Origin: Lepeophtheirus salmonis
Lineage: Eukaryota > Arthropoda > Copepoda > Siphonostomatoida > Caligidae
NCBI RefSeq assembly: GCF_016086655.4
Contig: NC_052135.2
Location: 19,806,363-19,870,362 of the forward strand
DNA length: 64,000 bases
Direction: 5' to 3'
Shown here one piece after another: positions 23,515 through 33,666 of the stretch. Each line of letters starts with the position of its first letter. Positions within the stretch are counted from its first letter, which is position 1. Both the position numbers and the translations under genes were made by a program. The notes under the pieces are model-generated. The model was not told the origin of the DNA, did no database searches, and saw only the letters and a list, made by a program, of their open reading frames with translations.

Positions 23515-23865
23515 CATGAAGGATATAATAAGAAGAGAGACGCGATCAACAAGACTATATATACGTCCCAAAGATCACTTGAAGTTAAATGCAAATAGTT
23601 ATTTGGAGTTAATATACTTATTTACAATTTCAAAAGTTTTTTGATCGAGCCTACATTAACTTTTGATATAACGAATGAAGAACTTCTGAACTGTGTAGAA
23701 GGAAATTTTTTGGATCTACCTGATATCATTTGTCATTCACAAAATGTGAAAAGATATGCTACAATAGCTACCCAAGAAACCAGAATAACAGCATATGAAC
23801 TGAATACACCCCTTAGATTACAAATGATTCATGATTCAAGGTCAAAATTTTCAATTTTTTTTTGA
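23515..23865 (+). pseudogene. Arthropod transposon-like family, C-terminal fragment
   Basis: Two adjacent pieces on the + strand resemble the C-terminal part of a protein family that recurs in arthropod genomes and that I know only as uncharacterised, transposon-like proteins. The first (23517-23640) reads MKDIIRRETRSTR and then LKLNANSYLELI. After a stop, the second (23641-23865) reads IEPTLTFDITNEELLNCVEG, LPDIICHSQNVKRYATIATQE and a final RLQMIHDSRSKF. In the family, a P-L-T-DI--EEL block is followed by P-FPCHTQ-VER--K-V-EA and a terminal SR---P-F block. The same family seems to be represented by its middle part at 40985-41880. That assignment rests on memory of the family, not on a search. 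Confidence 0.5.
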
Positions 23866-25245
23866 AAAATGAAACTTTACAACCTAAGCTCAATATGAGT
23901 AAATCCTTACACTAGTTCATTAAATTGAACTGTATAGATATTTATTTCAATTTAAACTTGCTCATGAAATTATGTATGTTGAAATTGTCAGAATTGTATA
24001 ATAGAAAATACAATATATATGCCGAACGTACGTTTATACTTAGTTTCATTCATTTTTTTTTAATTTTTTTTTTTTGCAAAATCATAAAAAAGAAAGAATG
24101 AATAAACAAATAATTGCTAACAACTTGTACTGTACTGCTGTGGTACATGAATCGCTGAATGAACTAAATCACAATGTTTCCTTTTCAAACCATCAATTTT
24201 TTTCATCAAATAAGTTTTTCTGATCATACCCACTTTTATGTCATTAGGTTTTCATCCGATTATGATCATTTTGGAAGAGTTTTATTACTGGACGGAAGCC
24301 TTAACCGGATGGAGCCCTTCGAATTCCCCCGGCACAAAAATAATATTGCAGGTTATTCTATCTAATACTTAAATTCATGTCAAAATGAGTTCGGATTTCG
24401 GATTGGCTTATGTTGGTTTTATAGCACACCAACTACTTAACATGTCATTTTTTGCACACGTTTAAATTATTAATATTTGGTTTTTTTAATTAAAATTAAC
24501 GTTAATTAGAAAAAAAAGTTATATATTATTAAAAAAAGAAGTATTTTTGTATTTGTGTTTGGAATTTTGAATTATATATTCAATATTTATTTGAATTTTA
24601 GTAAAATAATTATAAGTATCAAACACATTATTCAATTTTGAATTAAGCATAATTATTTCTTGTGATTGTGAGTAACAAATACTTTCAAAAATTTTGTGGT
24701 AGTTTAACAAATAACTCTTAGCAATACCAGTTACATCAGCAAGTGAAAAATAAATTGGCAATCTTTCTTTTTTTTCATTTTCGTTCAATATATTGTTTTA
24801 TGTTGACTATTATCATAAATCTTCGAAGTAAAAAGAATATTAATGTTAAAAACATACTTTTTTATATATACTTATTAAGTCCAAGATAAAGTCACAATGT
24901 GGGAAAAGGGTATGATATAGGACAGAGCTAATAAGATAATTTACTCTAAGTGCTTAGAGAAAGAAAAAATAGAGGTGACAACGATTTTTACTCGGCTTAG
25001 TTACATAGACAATTAATAAATTTTCTGAATTTGAAGAAGTCTAATACTCCTGTTGTTTTTGATCTACTGTTGTATATTTTAAATGAGTTTTAATCATTTC
25101 TGGAGTGCAACAAGCCTCAATCCCTTAACCTCGCGTGAGTTTTACAATGTACATACATCTTTTTACAAAAAGAGCGATCCAAACTTCAAGAGGTAAAATT
25201 TTCTTGCAAATTCCTATTTCTCTCATTTTTTTACATTGGTCTAAG
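23866..25245. other. No gene seen
   Basis: AT-rich DNA with a T-run cluster at 24050-24076. An 89-codon minus-strand frame at 24519-24788 and a 63-codon + frame at 24174-24365 were examined and not recognised. Confidence 0.45.
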
Positions 25246-26110
25246 CAGTGATGGGCAAGTTAACTTATCTTTTTAAGAAGCAGTTAACTTAAAGTTCATT
25301 ATTTTTTATAAATAGTTGAATTAAAGTTAATTTCGATATCTATGAAAATTGACTAATTAAGTTAAAATTAATTTCGAGTTTATTTTATTTTAACTAGTTA
25401 AGTTTAAGTTAATTAACTTTAGAGTACTTTAAGTTAAACTAACTCATCTAACCTTGGTTAAGTTAAAATTAATTTTGATATTAAAAAGTTATTTAAATTA
25501 GCCCATTGAGAGATATATCAAGGCTTTGTAATAAAAAATTTTATGACGGTTTCTCTTGCTGAAATTTTCTCCACTTCAAGTTGAACCATCAAGGAAAAAA
25601 TACAGATTTAAATAACTATTAAATGGAAGTTAAAGATACCTAAGATTTTAGATTTTTGAGTTTCTATCTAATTTTAAACTATATGTAAAATTATAAAATG
25701 ATCGGAGATAATATAAAAACTATATTTTCTACGAAATTGAAAAAATGTTTTTTTATCAATTTGATGTAGAATGCCCCAATTGAAAAGTTTAATAAAACAA
25801 TTACTGTCGACACAATGTTTAGCTAAATCCTCAGAGAACTAACGGTTACTCCAAGACAGTTTATTAATATTTCAACTTATAATAAAAAAATAAATTTAAC
25901 TTTAACGAATAAACTAAATCAAGTTAAGTTCAAATTAAGATAATGCAGTTTAAAAAATTAACAAGTTCAGTCAAAACTTAATTTTGATAAATAAAAATTA
26001 AATAGTTAGTTTGAAGTTAAAATAATGCTGTTTAAATAATTAAATAGTTAAGTTAAAAGTTAATTAACTTATCTAACATAAGCTATATTGTATTTATTTA
26101 CCTAACTCTT
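25246..26110. mobile_element. Non-autonomous hAT-like repeat with 8-bp TSD
   Basis: The segment starts with CAGTGATGGGCAAGTTAACT, a typical-looking hAT left end. It is bordered by the same 8 bases, GGTCTAAG, at 25238-25245 and 26111-26118; the match extends to TTGGTCTAAGC. An 8-bp duplication is the hAT hallmark. The interior is built from many variants of an AAGTTAA/TTAACTT-type word in both orientations, densest at 25255-25500 and 25890-26060, and encodes nothing. The right end does not show the expected inverse of the left terminus, so either it is mutated or the true end lies elsewhere. Confidence 0.65.
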
Positions 26111-26414
26111 GGTCTAAGCCCCTGCTTAATGGAATTTTTTAAAATTTAAATCTTCTTTTTTTTCATTAGAAAGATGTTGTTCAGTTTGAAGAAGGATTCA
26201 TTGTAGCATGTGAATTTATTTACATATTATCAAATGCTGATGAATTGACAAAAGAGGGATAATTGTACATACTCACTTAGCTTTTGCTATTTGGATTTTA
26301 AACATAAAAATACACTTCTCCCCTACATATGTTGAGTAACTGAGTGTTGCTCCACAATTTAAGGAAATTATGTTAATATGAGCAACAAAAAAACAGCCTA
26401 TTATAGTTATGTCT
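26111..26414. other. No gene seen
   Basis: A short stretch between the AT-rich repeat and the truncated end of the minus-strand gypsy element. Nothing was identified. Confidence 0.4.
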
Positions 26415-26800
26415 GTTTCGGCAAAATACTATTGTTAACGAGTGTGAACGGGCCAATTATATCAATGTGGATTAAGGTAAGTCTTGCTGATGGTGGATCG
26501 AAAGAGGAAGGGGGCTTGGAGGTTCTAAAAGGCTTTGTTTGTTGACATGCAATGCATTCTTCTGTAAAAAATTTAATATCAGAACGTAATTTAGGCCAAG
26601 CGTAGAAAAGTGATACCCTTCACAAAGGTTCTTTGAATCCCGGATGATTATCTTTGTGGCTTGAATGAATAATTCGTCGGCAAAGTTCTGGAGAGTACAC
26701 TACGACACGAAAAAAGTCTTCGTTCCGGAAGTCTTCAAGTAAAGTTCCTGAAACACACTTCAGACAAAGTTTAATTTTAAATTTATCAATTTAGGGTCAT
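26415..26800 (-). pseudogene. integrase N-terminus (gypsy)
   Basis: On the minus strand, RIIHSSHKDNHPGFKEPL near 26675-26625 and ECIACQQTKPFRTSKPP near 26565-26515 give the H-x3-H and C-x2-C pairs of the integrase HHCC finger. WPKLRSDIKFF lies between them, as is usual. ARLTLIHIDIIGPF near 26490-26445 starts the catalytic core with the first Asp. A stop interrupts the stretch between the His and Cys pairs. The core ends a few residues later near 26415, so the second Asp and the Glu are absent and no integration activity could remain. Upstream (to 26800) the frame is noisy. Confidence 0.8.
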
Positions 26801-26999
26801 GGAGTCTTTGATCTTCAATGACATCCTGAAGAAAATTAGGACTTAATTTGATGTTGTTGACATTTCTCGAAAGAATATCCGCGGTGTGGTTTAATTTTCC
26901 TGAAACATGCTCAATCCTGCAATTATAGATATACAAATGAACGGAATTGTCTTGGAGTCCAGGAGGGATTGTGGATGTATATCGCTGATATAAAGATGA

Positions 27000-27245
27000 C
27001 TAAAGGCGTATAAGCTGTGAATACTCTAAAAAAATTCCATCTAATGCCCACAGAAAATGTTTAATACTTTCCTGATTAGCAAGTAATTCCCTATCAACAG
27101 TTAAATATTTCTTTTGCATTTCAGATAAGGCTTTAGACCAAAATGCTAGTGGTTGCCAGCGCCCATTCACTTTCTGTTCCAGAACGGCTCCCATTCCAGT
27201 ACCAGATACATCTATTGTAAGGGCTAAAGGTAACGAGTTGTGCCG
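27000..27245 (-). pseudogene. RNase H domain (gypsy)
   Basis: An open minus-strand frame reads LPLALTIDVSGTGMGAVLEQ, followed by WQPLAFWSKALSEMQKKYL and TVDRELLANQESIKHF, ending at 27000. Gypsy RNase H domains have D-S--G-GAVL-Q, PLAF-SK-LS--Q--YS, DREL-A---I-HF and F-I-TDH in this order, so the first catalytic Asp and the conserved Glu of DREL are seen. The last block, expected as a TDH motif, is degraded to LEYSQL. The domain follows RT with a short, noisy gap (27246-27512) containing stops. Confidence 0.85.
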
Positions 27246-27512
27246 GAATGAAAGTTGAGTACTTGAGAATAAACTGTGTTTTATACCTTGAAATGCTGTT
27301 TCACATTCATCATTCCATATGAATTAAATTTTTTTCTTTAAAACTGTATATCACATCACTGTCCATTTTGACAATTTTTTGATGAATTGGGAATAGAATT
27401 GAGCCATACCTAAAAGTCTCTGTATGTCATCTTTCGATTTTGGAGATAAAATTCTTCCAATAGCTTCAACTTTCGATTTAAGTGGCTCAAACACCTCCGC
27501 TAAAATAGAATA

Positions 27513-27995
27513 TCAAAGGAACTCAACAGAGTCGCTGAAAAAATCGCATTTTTCAAGAGAAAGTACCAAGCCAGAAGTTTTTAGCTGCAACAAAACTGCA
27601 TTTATTGACTGCCAATGTTCATTCCTTGTCCGAGAAGCAATCAATATGTATCTCATCAAGATGCACCAAGACATTTTTAATTCCTTCAAAACAGAATCGA
27701 TGAGTCGTTGGAATGTCTGTGTAGCGTTTTTAAGCCCAAACGGCATTCTCAAGTACTCATACAACCCAAATGACGTAATGATAGCTGTTTTACTGATGAA
27801 GTCTTCACTTATGGGTATTTGATTGTAAGCTCTGTGCATGTCCATTTTACTAAAAAATTTCATCCCTCATACGTTGGGCACGGAATCCCTTAAATTTGGA
27901 AGAGGATATCGATCTAGATCCGTCATGTTATTTAATTGACCATAATCACCACACATTCGTCAGCCTCCTTTAGCTTTAGGTACTACATGAATCCC
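27513..27995 (-). pseudogene. Reverse transcriptase palm (gypsy)
   Basis: The upstream part (27995-27865) reads GIHVVPKAKGG and then RMCGDYGQLNNMTDLDRYPL in one frame, a classical start of the gypsy RT fingers. The 116-codon frame 27513-27863 then carries FFSKMDMHRAYNQIPI, with the first catalytic Asp in SKMDM. It continues with KTAIITSFGLYEYLRMPFGL, KNATQTFQRLIDSVL and, later, LKTSGLVLSLEKCDFF. The YxDD box expected after LMSWC is disturbed: the two Asp positions are not readable in this frame, and a neighbouring frame shows HLDE, which implies an indel. The enzyme is therefore dead. The + strand frame at 27424-27822 is a shadow. Confidence 0.9.
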
Positions 27996-28047
27996 TAATG
28001 AAAAATTTAAAGAAGATGGACGAATTATTCCCTTCTCTAGAATTCCA

Positions 28048-28458
28048 TCAATTTTGTTTTTTGTAGAGCAGGGGGGCCCTTAGTTTCGATGTGATATTCA
28101 ACTCAATGAGCTGGGTAAGATTCAGTGAATTTTTTATCATCGAAAACTTCAGGGTATTGAGATTGAACCCATTGAGCTTCTGATAATTTTGAATTGACCC
28201 ATGGATCTTGAAAAAAAATATTTTCTTGATGAATAGGTCAATACTAATTTTATAGAAATAAAGAAAATCAGTCCCTTTCTGTTGGAAAGTTTTTAGATTT
28301 TCTATTTGTACCATTACAGTTTTGGCACCGAGAACTTCTACTGGATTCTCTCCATAACCAAAGATAGGTGGTATTTGAACACAAATGAAATCTTTACAAT
28401 TCATCGGGGATATAACGGATACCTGGGCACCCGTATCTACAAGAAAATTAATTTAATA
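28048..28458 (-). pseudogene. Aspartic protease and linker (gypsy)
   Basis: Near 28445-28405 the minus strand reads FLVDTGAQVSVISP, the active-site loop of a retropepsin, with DTG at 28432-28424. The frame continues without a stop through MNCKDFICVQ to the end at 28048, 118 codons past its first Met. The second half of the protease (the hydrophobic-hydrophobic-G motif) is not clear. The tail ends in KLRAPLLYKKQN, which joins the N-terminal RT region. The protease would process the Gag-Pol product in a live element. The catalytic triplet survives, but the surrounding polyprotein does not. Confidence 0.75.
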
Positions 28459-28559
28459 TATATTTTCTTTAATTAATAAGAAATTTGAATGATTATTTAA
28501 TGCCTCGGTCCCATGCAACCGAGGACAATTTAGTTTTTTTGAATCAATGAATTTAAATG

Positions 28560-29260
28560 ACTATCAGGACCAGAGCACAGAGTTGCATTCAAACCAAGTT
28601 TTGAATGATAATAACATACTTTTTTATATTTTGCAGATGTTGAGGACTTTGGAAAAGCTCGACTAGGTCTCTTCTTAATAAAAGGTGGGAAAGTGGGAGA
28701 AGACGATGGATCCTGAACAGTAGAAATGGAAGTGTTTGTGACTTCCTTCGCAGCCGTACTCCATCTGCTAAATTTTTAGTCGTACGTGTTGATTGTGCTC
28801 CCAAATATCCCTGTTGTTCCTTTGGAGCATTCCTTATTAGTGCCTCTTTAATCAAACTTTCACGTAAATCCTTTAGGTATTCCTCATACAGAAGACGTTC
28901 AACCTCATCTTTTACCTCCATTCTCGAGAGCCCAGAAGTATCAACCATCATGTCGACTACTATATTTATGCTTGCGTAAGATGATACCCCATATCGGACT
29001 AATATCGATTTCTTCACTCCCTCATAAGTGAGATTCTCCTCACTAATAAAAATATCAACGCAAAATCAAGTTCAATTCTTCGGAAACAGTTCTCAACATA
29101 CGAAGATCAGAACCTAGGAAGGCGGAGTTTCCCAACGGACATTGCTAAATTTGCCTCTTCCATCTTAATCGACCATGCATGTTTTTGGGAGACACAGGTG
29201 GTCAAGTTAGCTTTTGGGGCATTTTTCGAATCACGTCGGGGTCACCAATGTAAAGTAAAT
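28560..29260 (-). pseudogene. gag region with CYYH finger (gypsy)
   Basis: A 142-codon minus-strand frame (28589-29017) starts MKKSILVRYGVSSYASINI. It contains an amphipathic stretch, EVKDEVERLLYEEYLKDLRE. In a second frame, near 28640-28575, KVCYYHSKLGLNATLC is visible. C-Y-Y-H followed by F/L-G---A--C is a finger type placed just before the protease in many arthropod gypsy-like elements. Between the two frames lie at least one indel and a Ser/Pro-rich stretch (TVQDPSSSPTFPPFIKKRP). Further upstream, to about 29260, another frame shows SDLRMLRTVSEELN. The gene is complete in outline but broken by stops. Confidence 0.7.
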
Positions 29261-29659
29261 ATTTAAATTTCAAATATGATATATATTTAGGTTTACAAAA
29301 TTTTCAAAACATTGTCGATCTCGAGTTTGATGAAAAAAAATTTGAGCCTTAAAAACTTAAATGAAACTTTGTATCAAAATGTATTCATTAGTTTGGATAT
29401 AATTTCCAGACAAACACACCCATGAAGACATTTGCATTTAAAATAAAGGAGTTTCAGTATTGAAATCGAGATATTAAAATTTTGGAAAATTAAAAACATC
29501 AACTCAAACACCTAATTTATTTTCTAGTTATTCATGATATGTGAGTTCCTTCTAGCATATTGTGAATAAACATTGACAAATGAAGTCTTCTCCATTGTAC
29601 ATCAATTCAGATTGGTCATATTAGTGGCACTTGGGGATCTTATAATTTTATCAGATGGT

Positions 29660-29790
29660 ATCCACGAGAGTTGGGGACTTGGACTCAAGATTTATTACTT
29701 TACTTGGGCTTAAGTAAATACTTTGAAGACTTTCAACTTGACTTGATCTCACAAAAAAAGACTCATGACTCAACACACTATTTTATACTT
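29660..29790. repeat. Imperfect ACTTG-rich repeat
   Basis: Variants of ACTTGGACT, ACTTGGGCTTAAGT and ACTTGACTTG recur over about 130 bp. Such cores are common in short non-autonomous DNA elements, but no terminal repeats or duplications could be fixed. Confidence 0.4.
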
Positions 29791-31627
29791 AAATTAAGAA
29801 AAGTATGAACACAATGCACCCTGTTTCTGCATTAAAATTATCGATTTGAAGTGAGCTCTTAATAAATCTCTAAGATTTATTTTCATTTTTATGTCTGTTA
29901 GTCGACGCCAAATAACCCCGATCAAACAAAGTAATACCTTTAGTATTTTCTCCAATTAATATTATAATTGGAATATTTTATAAATAATTATTATTAACAC
30001 TGATTTCCTCATGCATTATTTCTTTTATCTTTTCCACTGCATCGTCATTCAAGTTTTCTGACTTGCAAATTTTTAAGATAATAAAGTATTTACATTTTCT
30101 TGATTCTATATGACTCTTTTTGATAATTTATAAAATACACATCCTCGCAATAGTGCCCCAATTAATTAAATCATACAAACTTAAAGTTTTAATTTAATGA
30201 ATAAATAAATATATACATTTGATATAAATTTAATTCAAGCACAGCACTTTGATGAGAACTAATATGTATTTTAAACTTGAAAAATGGGTTTAATCAGTTC
30301 AATTAGTTCAATTAATTATTATCATTCTACTTTTATACAATGTTTTTCCCTTTAAATAGAATTCTTGATTATTCCTTTGCTTATTTTCTACATATTACTG
30401 ATCTATAACGTTTAATTACGAAACATGAAAAACATTCATAACTAGGGGTTTTCTCACGGGATTTTCTTGGGGTTATACAACTACGGAAAATTTGCATTTA
30501 ATTATTTTTTAATTTATGCTTTATTTAATTATACAAATATATTAATACTCTGATAAAAAAATATATTTTTTCTAATTCTGAATACAATTATCATTTGATT
30601 CTTCTAAAAACTGTTATGTAGTATGTTAAAAAATTTGCTAACAAGGTATGTTAATAATATCACGCATTTTGCAGTATTAGTTTGTCTTTTACCGATAAAA
30701 AGGTTATATAAATTTTTGTGGGTTCTGGAATCTTCTATTATTGAAAAAATGGAAAGGAGAAAACTACTAAGGGCAACATTCTAAAAAAACGTTTTTAGAA
30801 TTGTTTATTCTTCTCAAACGATTTTTTCTGATAAATGAGAAATTTTGAAGGATAAACAATTTTTTTTTAAAAATTAAAATATTTTTTTAGTCTCCCAGTG
30901 AAGTTACAGACGGGAACGGTTACATAGATAGGAGTATCGCTAGGAAAAGAGTTACAAAGAGACTTTGTTTAAAAATACAAAAATTCCAAATTTTTTATCT
31001 CAAAAACAATCACATCAACTCACTCAAACACTACATAGGCTACATAAAAACTCCAAAATGGCTAAAACTTTGTTTAGTAACTCTCAACACATGCTATACA
31101 GATGTGCAAGTGCTACCATCTTCACGTGAAGTTGGAAATTTTCTAGATTACCCTTGTATATTTATGATATAGAGTAGATTTGTGTTTATTTCCTTTATCT
31201 CGTAGACGATGGCAGCTAATTGAATAAATCATAAAGCAGCTCTCTAGCAAAATATTCATCAAATTATCAGGATTACTGTGTTGATTTTCAGTTTCTTTTT
31301 TTAAAGCATATCTGTTACTCGTATTTTCTGCAACTATATCTATTGTCCTAGATTAAAACCAACTTGTTAGATCTGAAATATTTTGAGAAATCAATCATAA
31401 TTACATACTCTGTCACTTTAATCTATATATATATATAGGTTATACCTAGATATATAAGTATATGTGTAATAATAGCTAGACCTTAATTGTGTTTCATCAT
31501 AATAATAAAGTTATTATATTATACATACATACTTGTATAAAATGAGAATGTGGCATGTCCTATTTTTTTCTTTTCTAGGTAGTGATAATATGTTGCAAAA
31601 TGCATTTTTTGTTACTTCAGAAAAAGG

Positions 31628-31644
31628 AAAAAAAAAAAAAAAAG
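31628..31644. repeat. Poly-A run
   Basis: Seventeen consecutive A bases. No coding remnant ends just upstream, so it is not clearly a retroposon tail. Confidence 0.8.
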
Positions 31645-33666
31645 AGACAAAAATAAACATGTAACAACATAGTATAAAGAAAAATCAATTAGGCTATACA
31701 AATGGTAGAGTGTTGTGTGTGCACATAAACATATTTGTAAGGGAACCAAATAAAGTCCTACTCCTCAAAATATTTGTGTATCAAAACATATTGAACAACT
31801 ATTTAATTGCTTAATAGCTTTTACCTATATACCGGGTGGGTATTATGTAGGGCGTGCATTATTTATATTATTGTGACAAAGTAAATATATCAAGATATAA
31901 AGAGTATTAATTTTCAAAAATAAATACGATTGACAAAGTATAAAACATTTTTATCAACATTATGAGGAGGCCCCTTATGTTTTAAAACTTACTTTAAAAA
32001 ACCAAACGTGGTTTGATTGTAATTCCTCTCATATATGATATTACTTATTAATAGTAAAAATATTTGTTTTTTATTAAATTGTCGTAGCCCACAGCTTCAA
32101 AAAATCTAATGATTCATTTTCATTAATTTAGTTCTATTAAATTTTCATTACATTAGTTTTTATTTTGGATACATTTTTAGTTTATTTTAATACAAATGGC
32201 TGTAATTATGGGTGAATTTTTCTAAAAAAAAAAGTCATGATAATTAAGGTAGAAAAGTCTACTCCTTTTTTTTAAATACTGAGTGCTCATAAAAATTTAT
32301 AAATAACTTTTGATTAAAATTTAATTTGACTCGAACAGTTGATTAAACTTATAAGCTGTAATGTGTAGTATAGATGTGACATTAAACTAAATTACGATGT
32401 GATTTTTTATTAAATATAAAACTTAAAACTTTCAGCTGATTGAACTACCTTGCATATATTCATAAAAATAATTCAAACTTAATCAATTATTTTTTTATTA
32501 AAGGGAACAATTTGATATCCTTACTTTTTAATACAAATTAGAATTTTTGTGAATGAAACGACAGGGAGTTTTTTGGGCACGGTATAAGTAATTCAAATGT
32601 AATTGAGAAAAAAATAATAAAATACTATTTTTTTCGAGAAGACCTGTATTTATTCCAAATAAAACTTAGGAAACATTTAGACCAGGTCTTTCTTTCTGAT
32701 GTTCTTTATAATTACCATGTATCATTTATTCTTCTTCTCATCCTCTGATGTACCAACAACGAACAAACTTACATACATAAATAATATATGACGCATATTT
32801 TTGCAAGTAGATGAGATGGTTCGATGAGATAATATTTCAGAGGAATGCATATATTTATATCTATGTATATAGAATGCAACTATACACATAGTGCCATTCC
32901 CTTTGATTAATAGTTTTATATTCACGTTAGCAAGGTGTAATATTTCTACCATCATTTCATTAATCTGCCTACTACATAATATGATATGAATTACATATAT
33001 AAATAGAATCATTAACATCTCATAAAATAACACAAAGAAGAAGCAAAATAAGGATTCTGAATTACGCAACCAATCTCCCTTTAATGTGTAACTAATTCGT
33101 TGCTATGTAAGTTCTAATGACGCGATTCCGCAGTATGGTATATAAACAACTTATTAAAGTACTACATAAGTATAGTATCTTTTATATAATTTATGGTCTA
33201 TTGAGCAAGCAATTGCAACAAGCTTAAAGTTATTTCAAGACAAATGAAATTTAATAAATCACTCCGAGAATACATATAGACACTATTTTCAAACAAATTA
33301 TATTTATTACATAAATGTATGTATGTATTAAACGGTACATACATATACATGTTAGAATTGGGGTTCGGTCCGAAAATCCTATACCGATCTGTGGTAGTTA
33401 TATTTTTGTTAAACCAAGCTGATGTAGTCCCTTTTTTTAGACTCCTGAGTAGCAGTTTATTTCAATACTTAATGAATATCATAAGTACATATTTTAAAAC
33501 GTGAAACATTTTAAATTATTAAAAGTGGTAATAAAAAGTTCAATCTACTAAATATAATTATTTTATAGTACTTAATTTTCCGTTAATTAAAATTGCGTAC
33601 TCAAACTCGATAAAATTTGCTTTCAAGGAACTTTGCATCTAATCGAGTCATGTAATTATTGATATG

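Larger units (their letters stand above)
26415..29270 (-). mobile_element. Ty3/gypsy retrotransposon relic, 2.9 kb
   Basis: This is the best ordered retroelement in the window. Reading down the minus strand it has a gag region with a CYYH-type finger, a protease with DTGA, RT, RNase H, the integrase zinc finger and the first residues of the integrase core, and it then stops near 26415. The remaining two thirds of integrase and both LTRs were not found. Gag-like reading runs out near 29260, so both ends look truncated. Every domain has at least one stop or frame break. Its RT, RNase H and CYYH finger are similar in style to gypsy-type elements common in arthropods. It is not the same family as the 44-46 kb element as far as the integrases can be compared. 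Confidence 0.85.
29271..33666. other. No gene seen (4.4 kb)
   Basis: AT-rich DNA with a small CTTGACTTGG-type repeat at about 29660-29790 and a poly-A run at 31628-31644. A 115-codon minus-strand frame at 32722-33069 is Ile/Phe-rich and unrecognised; a frame of this length is expected about once by chance here. Confidence 0.45.

Noticed and set aside
24174..24365. Frame with FSDHTHFYV, reminiscent of the FSDEAHF block of mariner-like transposases
   Set aside because: The Glu is replaced, and the residues that should follow do not match. No further transposase block was found nearby.
27424..27822. 132-codon + strand open frame
   Set aside because: It is antisense to the reverse transcriptase palm, which has clear motifs on the minus strand.
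32722..33069. 115-codon minus-strand frame
   Set aside because: Its length is expected about once by chance at this base composition, and the product is an unstructured Ile/Phe-rich sequence without motifs.
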